This document shows positions 1 to 8,000 of a DNA stretch of 36,830 nucleotides, piece by piece. Numbering within the stretch: position 1 is the first letter of the stretch; each line of letters starts with the position of its first letter. Source of the DNA: CAWACC01 sp964390695 (GTDB lineage: Bacteria > Chlamydiota > Chlamydiia > Chlamydiales > Parachlamydiaceae); NCBI GenBank assembly GCA_964390695.1, contig CAYMKI010000010.1:1-36830 (forward strand), read 5' to 3'. The notes beneath the pieces are model-generated. The model saw nothing but the letters and a program-made list of their open reading frames with translations. It was not told the DNA's origin and did not search any database. A program made the translations under genes and the position numbers.

Positions 1-225
1 CTCAGTGGTTCAAATCTTTTCACACTACTCTCACTACACTCAGTAGTTCAAACCCCTTCTCACTACTCTCACTGATCCCTATAGTCATTTTTTTTATTCT
101 GTACCCACTCTTGTCTCACTGCCCTCACTGCGCTCTGTGGTTCAAATCTTTTCACACTACTCTCACTACACTCAGTGGTTCAAATCTTTTCACACTACTC
201 TCACTACACTCAGTAGTTCAAACCC
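1..225. repeat. 38-bp tandem repeat array, locus 1
   Basis: Units of 38 bp starting CTCAGTGGTTCAAA and ending CACTACTCTCACTACA begin at 1 and 39, and again at 133, 171 and 209. A degenerate spacer (about 76-132) ends in CTCACTGCCCTCACTGC. There is no conserved-repeat/variable-spacer pattern, so it is not a CRISPR. The same unit, with CGCTAATAT replacing CACTACACT, recurs near 20971-21213. The array lies upstream of the OsmC-like gene at 469 and may continue beyond the left edge. Function unknown. Confidence 0.9.
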
Positions 226-234
226 TATTATCCG

Positions 235-268
235 GGATTAGGATAAGGAATTTAAAATAATTTGGGCA
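235..268 (+). repeat. conserved tail of intergenic repeat module, copy 1
   Basis: This 34-bp block beginning GGATTAGGATAAGG and ending TTTGGGCA matches 21228-21261 at 33 of 34 positions. In both places it directly follows a 38-bp tandem array and precedes a plus-strand gene, so array and tail form one composite repeat. No coding potential is visible. Confidence 0.85.
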
Positions 269-305
269 GGCGCAGGGCAGGGGCAGGGCAGGGGCAGGGG
301 CAGGG
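264..305 (+). repeat. GGGCA-type G-tract run, potential G-quadruplex
   Basis: Seven tracts of three or four G occur within 42 nt, most separated only by CA. This satisfies the usual G3+N1-7 quadruplex pattern on the plus strand. It follows the tandem-repeat tail and lies about 165 bp before the OsmC-like start. The second repeat copy has only a degenerate GGGCACCCGGGCACC version, so the run has probably expanded here. Confidence 0.7.
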
Positions 306-468
306 ACAAGAAGATTAATTATGCAAGAGGTTCACTACTCATGAAATCCCCTTCAAATTACCTGTTTTCGAGCTATTTTGTATACGATTTAGTCATTCAC
401 GATTTCTAAACTACCTAAAATTTCGAATTAGGTGTATAACAGGAAGAAATTAACCCTGTGGGGAAACT

Positions 469-924
469 ATGCCTATACAACACACTTATACCTTGAACCT
501 GCAATGGAACGGCAACAACGCCGATATCCGCACGTACGACCGTTCTTTTAGCGTATCTTCAGCTGGAAAAACAGAGATATCAGGCTCGGCTGACGCCTCT
601 TCAAAAGGCGATCCCAAAAAGTGGAATCCGGAAGAGCTGCTCCTCTCGTCACTAGCCTCTTGCCACATGCTATGGTACCTGTACCTATGCTCCCAGGCCA
701 AAATCATCGTCACAAGCTATCACGACGAACCTACCGGCATTCTTTCCGTGGACCCTCATGGCAAAAGCCACTTCCTGGAAGCTACGCTGCAACCGAAAAT
801 CACCCTTGCCGATTCTAGTCGTAAAGAAGAAGCACTAGCGCTGCAAGCCCAGGCCCATGATAAATGCTACATCGTCAACTCGGTCAACTTTGAAGTCAAA
901 CTCAATCCTAGCATAACCTCATAA
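469..924 (+). CDS. OsmC-family protein (YhfA-like branch)
   Basis: A 151-aa OsmC-fold protein; the family reduces organic hydroperoxides through two conserved cysteines. Visible are the helix motif NPEELLLSSLASCHM (about residues 53-67), with the peroxidatic-type Cys in SCHM, and the second Cys in DKCYIVNSV (about 130-138). It differs from classical OsmC in sequence and has the SCHMLWYL stretch seen in the general OsmC/YhfA-like branch. The ATG follows GTGGGGAAACT, whose GGGG is a plausible ribosome binding site 5 nt upstream. It converges on a second OsmC gene with only 3 bp between stop codons. The substrate cannot be read from sequence. Confidence 0.88.
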   Translation: MPIQHTYTLNLQWNGNNADIRTYDRSFSVSSAGKTEISGSADASSKGDPKKWNPEELLLSSLASCHMLWYLYLCSQAKIIVTSYHDEPTGILSVDPHGKSHFLEATLQPKITLADSSRKEEALALQAQAHDKCYIVNSVNFEVKLNPSITS

Positions 925-927
925 GTA

Positions 928-1353
928 TCAAGCATGCAGCTGGGCGGATACCGAAATTTCCGCCTTATATAACTTTGAGACTGGGCAGCCTATCTTGGCG
1001 GAATTCACAGCGTCATGGAATTTATCGGCATCGACTCCCGGAATATGCGCGACTAAGTCAATATGGCTTTTGGTAATGCTAAACCCCTCGGGCTTTTTTT
1101 CCAGAATAATCTCCGCAGTAGCTTCTAACTTTACAGGCTCGATCCCAGCCTTTCCCAATTCGTTCGATAAGGCCATCGCAAAACAAGCCGCGTGCGCGGC
1201 CGCTAAAAGCTCCTCGGGATTCGTGCCGGCCCCATTTTCAAAACGCGTGTGAAAGGAATAGGAGGCTTGTTTGAGCACCCCGCTTTGCGTAGAGACGACT
1301 CCCTTACCTTCTTTCAAGTTCCCTTGCCATACGGCTGTAGCCTTACGTGTCAT
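928..1353 (-). CDS. osmC: OsmC, organic hydroperoxide reductase
   Basis: A 141-aa protein closely resembling E. coli OsmC along its whole length. It has an N-terminal WxGxLKEGKGxVST segment, the GTNPEELLAAAHAACFAMAL helix with the first redox Cys (about residue 57), and GCPVSKLYKAEI with the second Cys (about 123). OsmC homodimers detoxify organic peroxides in the cytoplasm. The start is secure: AAGGAG lies 6 nt before ATG on the minus strand. The gene is convergent with the divergent OsmC paralogue at 469-924, leaving no room for a separate terminator. Confidence 0.93.
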   Translation of the reverse strand: MTRKATAVWQGNLKEGKGVVSTQSGVLKQASYSFHTRFENGAGTNPEELLAAAHAACFAMALSNELGKAGIEPVKLEATAEIILEKKPEGFSITKSHIDLVAHIPGVDADKFHDAVNSAKIGCPVSKLYKAEISVSAQLHA

Positions 1354-1411
1354 ATTTAGCTCCTTTTTAACACAAAATAATAGGTAGACAGCAAAAATAC
1401 CAAGCGAAAAA

Positions 1412-2377
1412 TTACTTCACGCAGAGGAGTTTCTTTAAAGGCAAAGAGAAAATGCCCACCAATACACTAAACCACAAGGTGGTAAAACGGATGAATACCG
1501 TAGCGGCCACAGCCACAGGCAAATCTACCTGGTGATAGACCAAAAGCTGCAGCATCACCACTTCTGTACCTCCTACTCCCCCCGGCAAAAAAGTCAAAGA
1601 TCCTATCAACAAGGCCACGCAGTAGATAAAATTTGCCCAAAATAAGGGGATGTCAGCCCCCATCAGCTGCAATATATAGTAAAAAGCCACCCCTTGCGCA
1701 CTCCAAGCGATGATCCCCATCGCTATGCCATATAACAATGTTCGGGTGGAAAGGCAATTTTGAAAAGAGAGCGCCATATCAAACATAAATTCAATCGAGC
1801 GCATGAAGCGGTTATGCATTTTGCTGCGTAAAAAATCCGCAACGAAACGCACCCAGCGGATCTGCTTCAACAACACCCAAAATAAGATCATGAAGACCGC
1901 AATGGCTATAGATAGCCAGCGGAAATTAGGCCATACCCACAGCCCCACACAAGCAATCACCGCGATGGACAACAGATCGGAAAACCTCTCAGATAAGAAA
2001 ACACCAAAGCTCACGCGGTAAGGCACATGATAGTCGGCCAAAAAAACACTTCTTAAAGCCTCGCCGGTCTTGGCTGGCGTCGGTGTAAGCGCATAGCCCG
2101 ATATATATATGCGCAGGTGCTCTGCAAATGGAATTTCATACCCTTGCAGTTTTACAAAATGATTCCAACGTAAGAAACGCACAAACATGTTGACTAAGCT
2201 TAAAGCCAAAGCAGCACCAGTGCCTAAAAATCCCACTTTATAGGCGGCATCGACGACTTGGTCCCATCCACCCCAGATGACGAATAACAGGTATCCGAAC
2301 ATGGCTAAAATGATAGTCAATATCAGGCTTTTGATGCGCCAGCTGGACAATAGATGTTGATGATCTTTGCTCGTCAT
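1412..2377 (-). CDS. flippase-like integral membrane protein (UPF0104/AglD family)
   Basis: A 321-aa protein with about eight hydrophobic segments and the family hallmark YISGYALTPTPAKTGEALRS (about residues 90-110), typical of the LPG-synthase TM / AglD-like flippase domain. A late LPGGVGGTE motif (about 264-272) is also typical. Relatives act in lipid or lipid-linked sugar handling in the inner membrane; the substrate is unknown here. The ATG overlaps the stop region of the upstream lipoprotein gene by 4 bp (2374-2377), so the pair is translationally coupled. Residues 1-12 are polar, and the first membrane helix begins near residue 17. Confidence 0.85.
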   Translation of the reverse strand: MTSKDHQHLLSSWRIKSLILTIILAMFGYLLFVIWGGWDQVVDAAYKVGFLGTGAALALSLVNMFVRFLRWNHFVKLQGYEIPFAEHLRIYISGYALTPTPAKTGEALRSVFLADYHVPYRVSFGVFLSERFSDLLSIAVIACVGLWVWPNFRWLSIAIAVFMILFWVLLKQIRWVRFVADFLRSKMHNRFMRSIEFMFDMALSFQNCLSTRTLLYGIAMGIIAWSAQGVAFYYILQLMGADIPLFWANFIYCVALLIGSLTFLPGGVGGTEVVMLQLLVYHQVDLPVAVAATVFIRFTTLWFSVLVGIFSLPLKKLLCVK

Positions 2378-3081
2378 GATTTAAATATGGGTTTGCAGGT
2401 ATCATAAGGAGAATAGTAACGCGGACGGCATTTGATCTCGGGACGATATTGCTCTTTCTTCAAGGGATCAGGTGTATTTTCAGTATATTCGAAAGCCTCT
2501 TTAAATAAGTTTTCCGCCTCACGTTCTTGCACGACTAATTCGCGGCTCTTCCAATAGGGTTCGATACGATAATCCCAATAGTTCAATCCGTCGACTTTTT
2601 GATCAAAGGCATAGTAGTAGGCTGTATCTTTTTCCAGTTTGATCCAACCGACAAAATAAGGATCTAGATACAGGCCGCAATAACTTTCCATATCGATATA
2701 GACTTCCATCTGGGCCGCAGAGAAGGGATAGTTGTACACCTGGGATCCCAATTTGGGATTCTGGTTGATTTCAGCTAGCAGCCCCTCCACTAAGTCTACC
2801 AAGAGCATGCGGGCTTCTCGGACTTCAAGGACATCCTGGCAGGTAAACTCCAGCCGAATGGTATTGATGTAATCATTGTAATAAATGCGCGAATCTTCCA
2901 GTCTCAGGTGTTTGACATGCCTGAGATAAGCCAAATACTGCTGAATCACATGCACGAGTTCTTCCGAATCGATTTTCTGTACCCATTCGCCTTCGGCATA
3001 CCATATATCGCGCGTCCAGTTGCAGCTTGGAAGGCTAGCTAAGAGAATTAATGACAAGATATTAAATATAATTTTTTTCAT
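2374..3081 (-). CDS. predicted lipoprotein of unknown function
   Basis: The chosen start is the internal ATG at 3081 (235 aa). It gives a compact signal peptide with MKK, a hydrophobic run and a lipobox-like LPSC (Cys at about residue 19), whereas the upstream start at 3114 would put 11 polar residues before it. The mature part is acidic and rich in Tyr/Trp, with no family recognised. It contains several Cys (for example TCQD, SYCGLY, KCRPRY, DTCKP), compatible with disulfides outside the cytoplasm. It overlaps the flippase-like gene by 4 bp, suggesting a shared envelope role. No strong Shine-Dalgarno sequence is visible. Confidence 0.7.
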   Translation of the reverse strand: MKKIIFNILSLILLASLPSCNWTRDIWYAEGEWVQKIDSEELVHVIQQYLAYLRHVKHLRLEDSRIYYNDYINTIRLEFTCQDVLEVREARMLLVDLVEGLLAEINQNPKLGSQVYNYPFSAAQMEVYIDMESYCGLYLDPYFVGWIKLEKDTAYYYAFDQKVDGLNYWDYRIEPYWKSRELVVQEREAENLFKEAFEYTENTPDPLKKEQYRPEIKCRPRYYSPYDTCKPIFKS

Positions 3082-3158
3082 AAGTTCACATCCAATTTTG
3101 TTTCGCGTACCCAAAAAACGGGATTGTAGTTGTAAAGCGAATATTTGAAAAGATCATT

Positions 3159-3319
3159 ATCTCGACTTTGCTATATTTTTGGACGAGGTTGCTGAGAGAG
3201 GCCAAATCCAGCGTAATGAATTTCACAGGAAGGGTATTTTTTACCCTTCCGAAGGAATTTATTTAGCTGGATGAAGCATCTCTATGCAGAGGAGTTCAAA
3301 AATTTTGCAAAGTCGAGAT
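3159..3319. mobile_element. MITE-like fold-back element (no ORF)
   Basis: This 161-bp block is bounded by perfect 13-bp inverted repeats ATCTCGACTTTGC (3159-3171 and the complement at 3307-3319). Similarity continues inward (ATTTTTG, then ATCCAGC...AATTT) to a central perfect hairpin of 9-bp arms, GGAAGGGTA and TACCCTTCC, with a T5 loop. Almost the whole element can therefore fold into one long imperfect hairpin. Depending on how the ends are trimmed, TTA flanks both sides as a possible target duplication. It lies between the epimerase and lipoprotein genes and has no transposase. Confidence 0.65.
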
Positions 3320-3324
3320 TATAA

Positions 3325-4278
3325 CTATTTACCGTAATACTGCTTATACCAATCCACAAATTTATTTAAACCTTCGACCAGAGAAGTTCTGGGAGAGAAT
3401 TTCAGCTTCTCATGGCTATGGGCTATATCGGCATACGTCGTAAGCACGTCCCCCGGCTGCATCCCGGTAAAGACCTTATGCGCCTTCTTCCCTACAGCCT
3501 CTTCCAAAAGTTGCACCAGCGTCATCAATTTCTCCGGCTTATGGTTGCCTAAATTAAATATTTCATGCGCACTCTCAAGATCTACGGCCGCGACTATACC
3601 ATCTACAATATCATCAATATAGGTAAAATCTCTTTCCATGGCTCCATGATTAAATATCTCGATGGGCTTGCCTTCCATGATGGCCTTGGTAAAGGAAAAA
3701 TAGGCCATATCAGGCCTTCCCCACGGTCCATAGACAGTAAAAAAGCGCAGTCCGGTTACCGGTATCCCAAACAGATGATGATAGGTATGGGCCATGAGCT
3801 CATTAGATTTTTTTGTGGCTGCATACAAGCTTGCAGGTTGATCGCAACGGTCCGACTCGGAAAAAGGCACCTTGGTATTCAATCCATACACCGAAGAAGA
3901 CGAGGCATACACCAATTTCAGCTTCAGATGACGGCATACTTCTAAAATATTCACAAAACCTTCAAGATTCGATGCGACATAGGCATGAGGATGGCTTAAA
4001 GAATAGCGAACACCTGCCTGAGCTGCTAGATGGGCAACGCAATCTATTCCATGACTTTCCGCAGCATGCATCAAGCCAGGATAATCGCATATATCGGCAT
4101 GTATAACCTGCACGCCGCATTTATGCAGCTCTCGAGAGCGCGCTTTCTTCAGGCCGGGGTCGTAATAATCGTTGAAATTGTCCAATCCGACGACCTCATC
4201 TCCTCGCTCTTTTAAGCTACGGGCTAAATGAAATCCGACAAAACCGGCAGCTCCTGTGATCAACACCTTTTTTTTCAT
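3325..4278 (-). CDS. NAD-dependent sugar-nucleotide epimerase (UDP-glucuronate 4-epimerase-like)
   Basis: A 317-aa extended short-chain dehydrogenase. GAAGFVGFH (about residues 9-17) is the Rossmann NAD-binding motif. HLAAQAGVRYS, SSSSVYG (Ser of the triad) and YAATKKSNE (YxxxK) form the active-site region. The LDNFNDYYDPxLK stretch and the GPWGRPDMA motif are characteristic of UDP-glucuronate/UDP-galacturonate 4-epimerases (CapI/LpsL-like) rather than of GalE. The product would feed lipopolysaccharide or other surface glycan synthesis in the cytoplasm. A candidate promoter lies at 4398-4427. The start ATG at 4278 lacks a strong ribosome binding site. Confidence 0.85.
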   Translation of the reverse strand: MKKKVLITGAAGFVGFHLARSLKERGDEVVGLDNFNDYYDPGLKKARSRELHKCGVQVIHADICDYPGLMHAAESHGIDCVAHLAAQAGVRYSLSHPHAYVASNLEGFVNILEVCRHLKLKLVYASSSSVYGLNTKVPFSESDRCDQPASLYAATKKSNELMAHTYHHLFGIPVTGLRFFTVYGPWGRPDMAYFSFTKAIMEGKPIEIFNHGAMERDFTYIDDIVDGIVAAVDLESAHEIFNLGNHKPEKLMTLVQLLEEAVGKKAHKVFTGMQPGDVLTTYADIAHSHEKLKFSPRTSLVEGLNKFVDWYKQYYGK

Positions 4279-4397
4279 GCTTGATTTAGTTCCGTTAGTT
4301 TGGTATGAATACCCACTGTTACCGAAAAATAGGCCGCTTTAACGCCTTATACCCATATTTTGCTTTGAATCTGTTCATCATGATAACGTGGACTGCC

Positions 4398-4427
4398 ATT
4401 TTAAACCAATCTAATTCACCTGTACAA
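4398..4427 (-). promoter_or_regulatory. candidate housekeeping promoter for the epimerase gene
   Basis: On the minus strand TTGTAC (4427-4422) and TAAAAT (4403-4398) are separated by 18 nt, a good match to the sigma70/sigma66 consensus. Transcription would begin near 4391, leaving a leader of about 110 nt before the ATG at 4278. Confidence 0.45.
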
Positions 4428-4450
4428 CTTTTATTCAACCCAGGAATACC

Positions 4451-5062
4451 ATGAATTACGAATCCAAAAATATCATTGCAGCCTTTGATTTTGACGGCAC
4501 CTTGACATACCATGACCTCCTATTTCCCTTTTTAAATTACCTCAGCCATCCCCTGTACATCGCCCGCGGGGTGATTTGCGCCTTGCCCTATCTGCCTTTA
4601 GGCTTGTATGAGCCTTACTATCGCCAAAAAGCCAAAGAAGCCATCCTATCGCAAGTCATCAAAGGCATAAACCTTGAGGAAATCAAACGCAAAGGCGATG
4701 AATTTGCCAAAAACATCATCCCTAAAAAATTACGTCCAGAAGGTATAGAAAGACTACAGTGGCATCAAAAACAGGGTCACCGCTGTATATTGATCAGCGC
4801 CAATATAGATATATTCTTAGAACCTTGGGCCCTATATGCAGGCTTTAACGACCTCATCTGCTCGAAGGTGGCTGTTGATGATCATAACAAACTTACAGGC
4901 AAACTTTTAGGATTAAACTGCTGGGGAGCTGAAAAAATCCGCCGTCTGCTGCAAGTGGCCGGACCTAAATCCCATTATACCCTCTATGCTTACGGCGATT
5001 CCAAAGGCGATCGGGAATTACTGCAACTTGCCGACCACCGCTTCTTTCGCACCTTCTCCTGA
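4451..5062 (+). CDS. HAD-IB family phosphatase (SerB/CicA-like)
   Basis: A 203-aa HAD hydrolase. Motif I is DFDGTLT, with nucleophile D13 and acid D15; motif II is ISAN (S116), a basic residue follows at about K162, and motif III is GDSKGD (D183, D187). The helical cap between motifs I and II is of the subfamily IB type, as in phosphoserine phosphatase-like and CicA-like enzymes. The small-molecule substrate is undetermined. AGGA lies 5 nt before ATG. The last 45 nt overlap the 3' end of the giant minus-strand gene, which is unusual because both reading frames appear genuine. Confidence 0.85.
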   Translation: MNYESKNIIAAFDFDGTLTYHDLLFPFLNYLSHPLYIARGVICALPYLPLGLYEPYYRQKAKEAILSQVIKGINLEEIKRKGDEFAKNIIPKKLRPEGIERLQWHQKQGHRCILISANIDIFLEPWALYAGFNDLICSKVAVDDHNKLTGKLLGLNCWGAEKIRRLLQVAGPKSHYTLYAYGDSKGDRELLQLADHRFFRTFS

Positions 5063-8000
5063 GGTTAATTTTTCAAATAGCCTGTACAAGGGGCTTTGCT
5101 GATATTCCATGGTTTTGGCAATTTGTCCTTTCAGAGCATATTGGGTAAAGAACTTGAACATCTCTTGGACGCCGCAAACTTGGATCCACGCGCGCAAAAA
5201 TTCCAATTCCTTGGAGGAGTAGTAACTCTCCCCGCTCAAGAATTTCACCTTAACTAATAGATTGAATTCTTCAGGCGATAAAGAGCGCTTTGCATTGATA
5301 AAACCTAAGGCCATCTCATAAATGTTCTTATTCCCCTTCTTGAGCCTTTGATCTGATTCCCTGTTATTCATTAGCGTCACCTGTCCGTCTTCAATAAATA
5401 CGTAACGCACCGGCCTTCGATGCCTGCCGAAAAAAGCAATTTCTGGAAGATCTATGTCTTTTTTATCGGGAATTTGCAACATACCTAGAGAGAGGTTGAT
5501 ACCCTCAAAAAAATCTGCATACATTTTAAGATCCTCATATTCGACAAAAAATGTTTTAAATGAAAACACCGGCAAGGGAAACGTTCCCAGGCTCAGCAAG
5601 GTCTCATCACTAGAAGTGATTGAATGACATCCTCTTATTTCTTTAGGATAGAGATCCGGTGAGAACTTAACAGCCCTAAACTGTTTCAATTCAGGATTTT
5701 CAATAATTTCCCCTAGGTCTACATTTGAGGAGCTCGCACTCGCTATGACTTCTAGTTCGGCATGTTTTTCGGCGATTTTCTGCTGTTCGGTGGTTAAATC
5801 TTGATTGCCCACCTGGGTGGAGACCACTCGCGACAACTTACCCTTGAAATGATCCTTAATTTTCTGCACCTCTTGCACCTTGCCTAGGGTCAGTGGCGAT
5901 GCTTTGAGCTTTGCAACGCTGCTTTCGATGATATTTTCACATATCACCTCTGAGGCATCTTCAATAGGCAACTGTCCGTATAAATTATCAGCAGGTGCAA
6001 ATGAACTTTTTAGCCAAGAAGACCCCAACTCCTGAACAGCCTGTGCACACTCTTTAAGGGTAGATTGAGGGTTCATTAATATTTCCAAAAGTGTCTGCTG
6101 AACGACATCTTGAATCTCAGCCCTAAAGGCTTTAAAGTTATCTTTTCCTAGCCGCTTAGCTTGATTATAGATGGTAAATCCCAGAATATCCCCAAAAGTA
6201 ATGGGATCTGCCTCCCGTTTTTTTAAAACTTGCCGCATGAGGATCTCCACGTTCTTGGATATCATAAATTCCACACGCTGCGCTTTATCCAAACCCCTCA
6301 TCCGCCATACAGATTGCAGCAGATCTCTGCAAAGCATCTCCATCCCGATAGTCACCATGCCGACCGCCATCGGTTTTTGGGAAACGTCTGCGCCTGTGGT
6401 GTGAGCTTGGTCCAAGAAGGTACCGCGAAGGGCATCTTGATTTTTTAATGGGGACTCGGCGAATAAAGTTTTAGAACCGGAAGGGTCTATCACAGCTTGA
6501 TCTCCACGATGGTCATAAAATACCATCGGCTTATGAAGATGCGAGCTCAAAAGCCTAGCATTGCCCACGTTGTCTATTTCCTTAAAATACCCCCCGGAAT
6601 CTATAAGCACGTCAAAATCCACCCCGGTTTTGAGCAGCTGCGACATCATGTCCTTGGAAGAACCTGAAAACCCTAGACGAACCGCCTTATAGCTATTCTT
6701 GCAGAGAGCCGTCAAGGTAAGCGCATCGGTACCTTGGGTAGTCATAGGAGTAAGCTTTCGACTCATGCTAGAACTATTCCACAAAGAGCCAGTAAAGCCC
6801 CAGATGATCTTGTAAAAGGAGGCGAGGTTATGGGAATTAGAGCTGATTTTTTTATCGTAGATTTCTATCAGCGGAAGAATAAGTTGCTGCACCATATTCA
6901 AACGGGTTTCAGTATTTCGATTAATTTCATCCAGCAACATTTTGATATGCGCTTCGGTTAAGTTAAAAAATGGTATGTTTAAATCGCCTTTTATCTTACA
7001 AAACAGGTGCCAGGCTTTTGTCTTCTGCAAGGAAATTTCTTGTGCATTTTCAATGATTTCCCTGCGGGCATTCTCTTGCAAAGCCTGCATCTGTCCGATT
7101 AATATCTCTCTAGGAATACCTTTTTGCACATAATTTTGAAGGGTATAATTCATCGTAATGTGATGGTTGGCAAATTCAGAGCCCCGGCTTGGAGTATTAG
7201 CGGAAGAAAAAGGAATCGCTAAAATCCCCCCCTGCTCTCTGTCGACACCATACTTTTCATCGCAGGACTTCAATAAGCTATGCGGTAGCAGATTGCTGAT
7301 CTCCTCCCCGGCTAAAGCCAATATCTCTCGGATTTCCTGCGGCTGGCTGTCGTAGTAGACTTGCGAAATCTTGACTTTTTCTGGGGTTCTGCAAAGATAG
7401 TCTAGCAACATTCCCTTATCTGCGCTCTTGAGACGGGAAAAGAAGCAATTAACTTTCTGTTGTAAGACTTTATCGTGGTATTCTTTCTTTTTCATTTTCT
7501 CGATAAAAGCCTCCGCCAGACGTGGCTTGACTGTTGTCCGGTATAAATCTTCGGACAACAAAGGAGCCTTGACATCCCCATAAGGATCGCTTTCCACGCG
7601 CGCTAGCTTTTTAATATGAGGGTCGGTATAGATAATCCGATATACGTCTGCTATCACCTCCATATCTTGTGCAAGAGGAGCATGGCGTTGGCCTATACTA
7701 AAGGAGACTTCATGTAAGACATTCAAAAGCAGGTCTGCTTCATCCAAAAGAGGATAGCTATCAGCAGACAGCAATGACAGAATCTCCCTCATGATCCTAA
7801 GCTCAGGATGCATAGGTTCGACTTTAGCCGCCGATGTAAAATGCTCTATTGACTTTTCGATAAATTTCAACATCAGGCAATGAATGCTTCTGCTGGTGAT
7901 GATCAAACTCTCTTTACGATCGCGAATGCTGTGTAATTCTGCGAGAATGTTTTCCAGATTCTCCCTACTGAATTCGGTATTTCGATGAAACTCCATGGTA

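Noticed and set aside
1..225. CRISPR-like array from regularly spaced repeats
   Set aside because: The units are contiguous 38-bp tandem repeats with no unique spacers and no cas genes nearby.
3159..3319. Thiamine- or other metabolite-riboswitch upstream of the lipoprotein gene
   Set aside because: The strong secondary structure is explained by a nearly perfect palindrome with terminal repeats, and no conserved riboswitch core sequence was recognised.
4319..4513. 64-codon minus-strand ORF before the HAD gene
   Set aside because: It overlaps the HAD gene start and the candidate epimerase promoter, and its product has no recognisable features.
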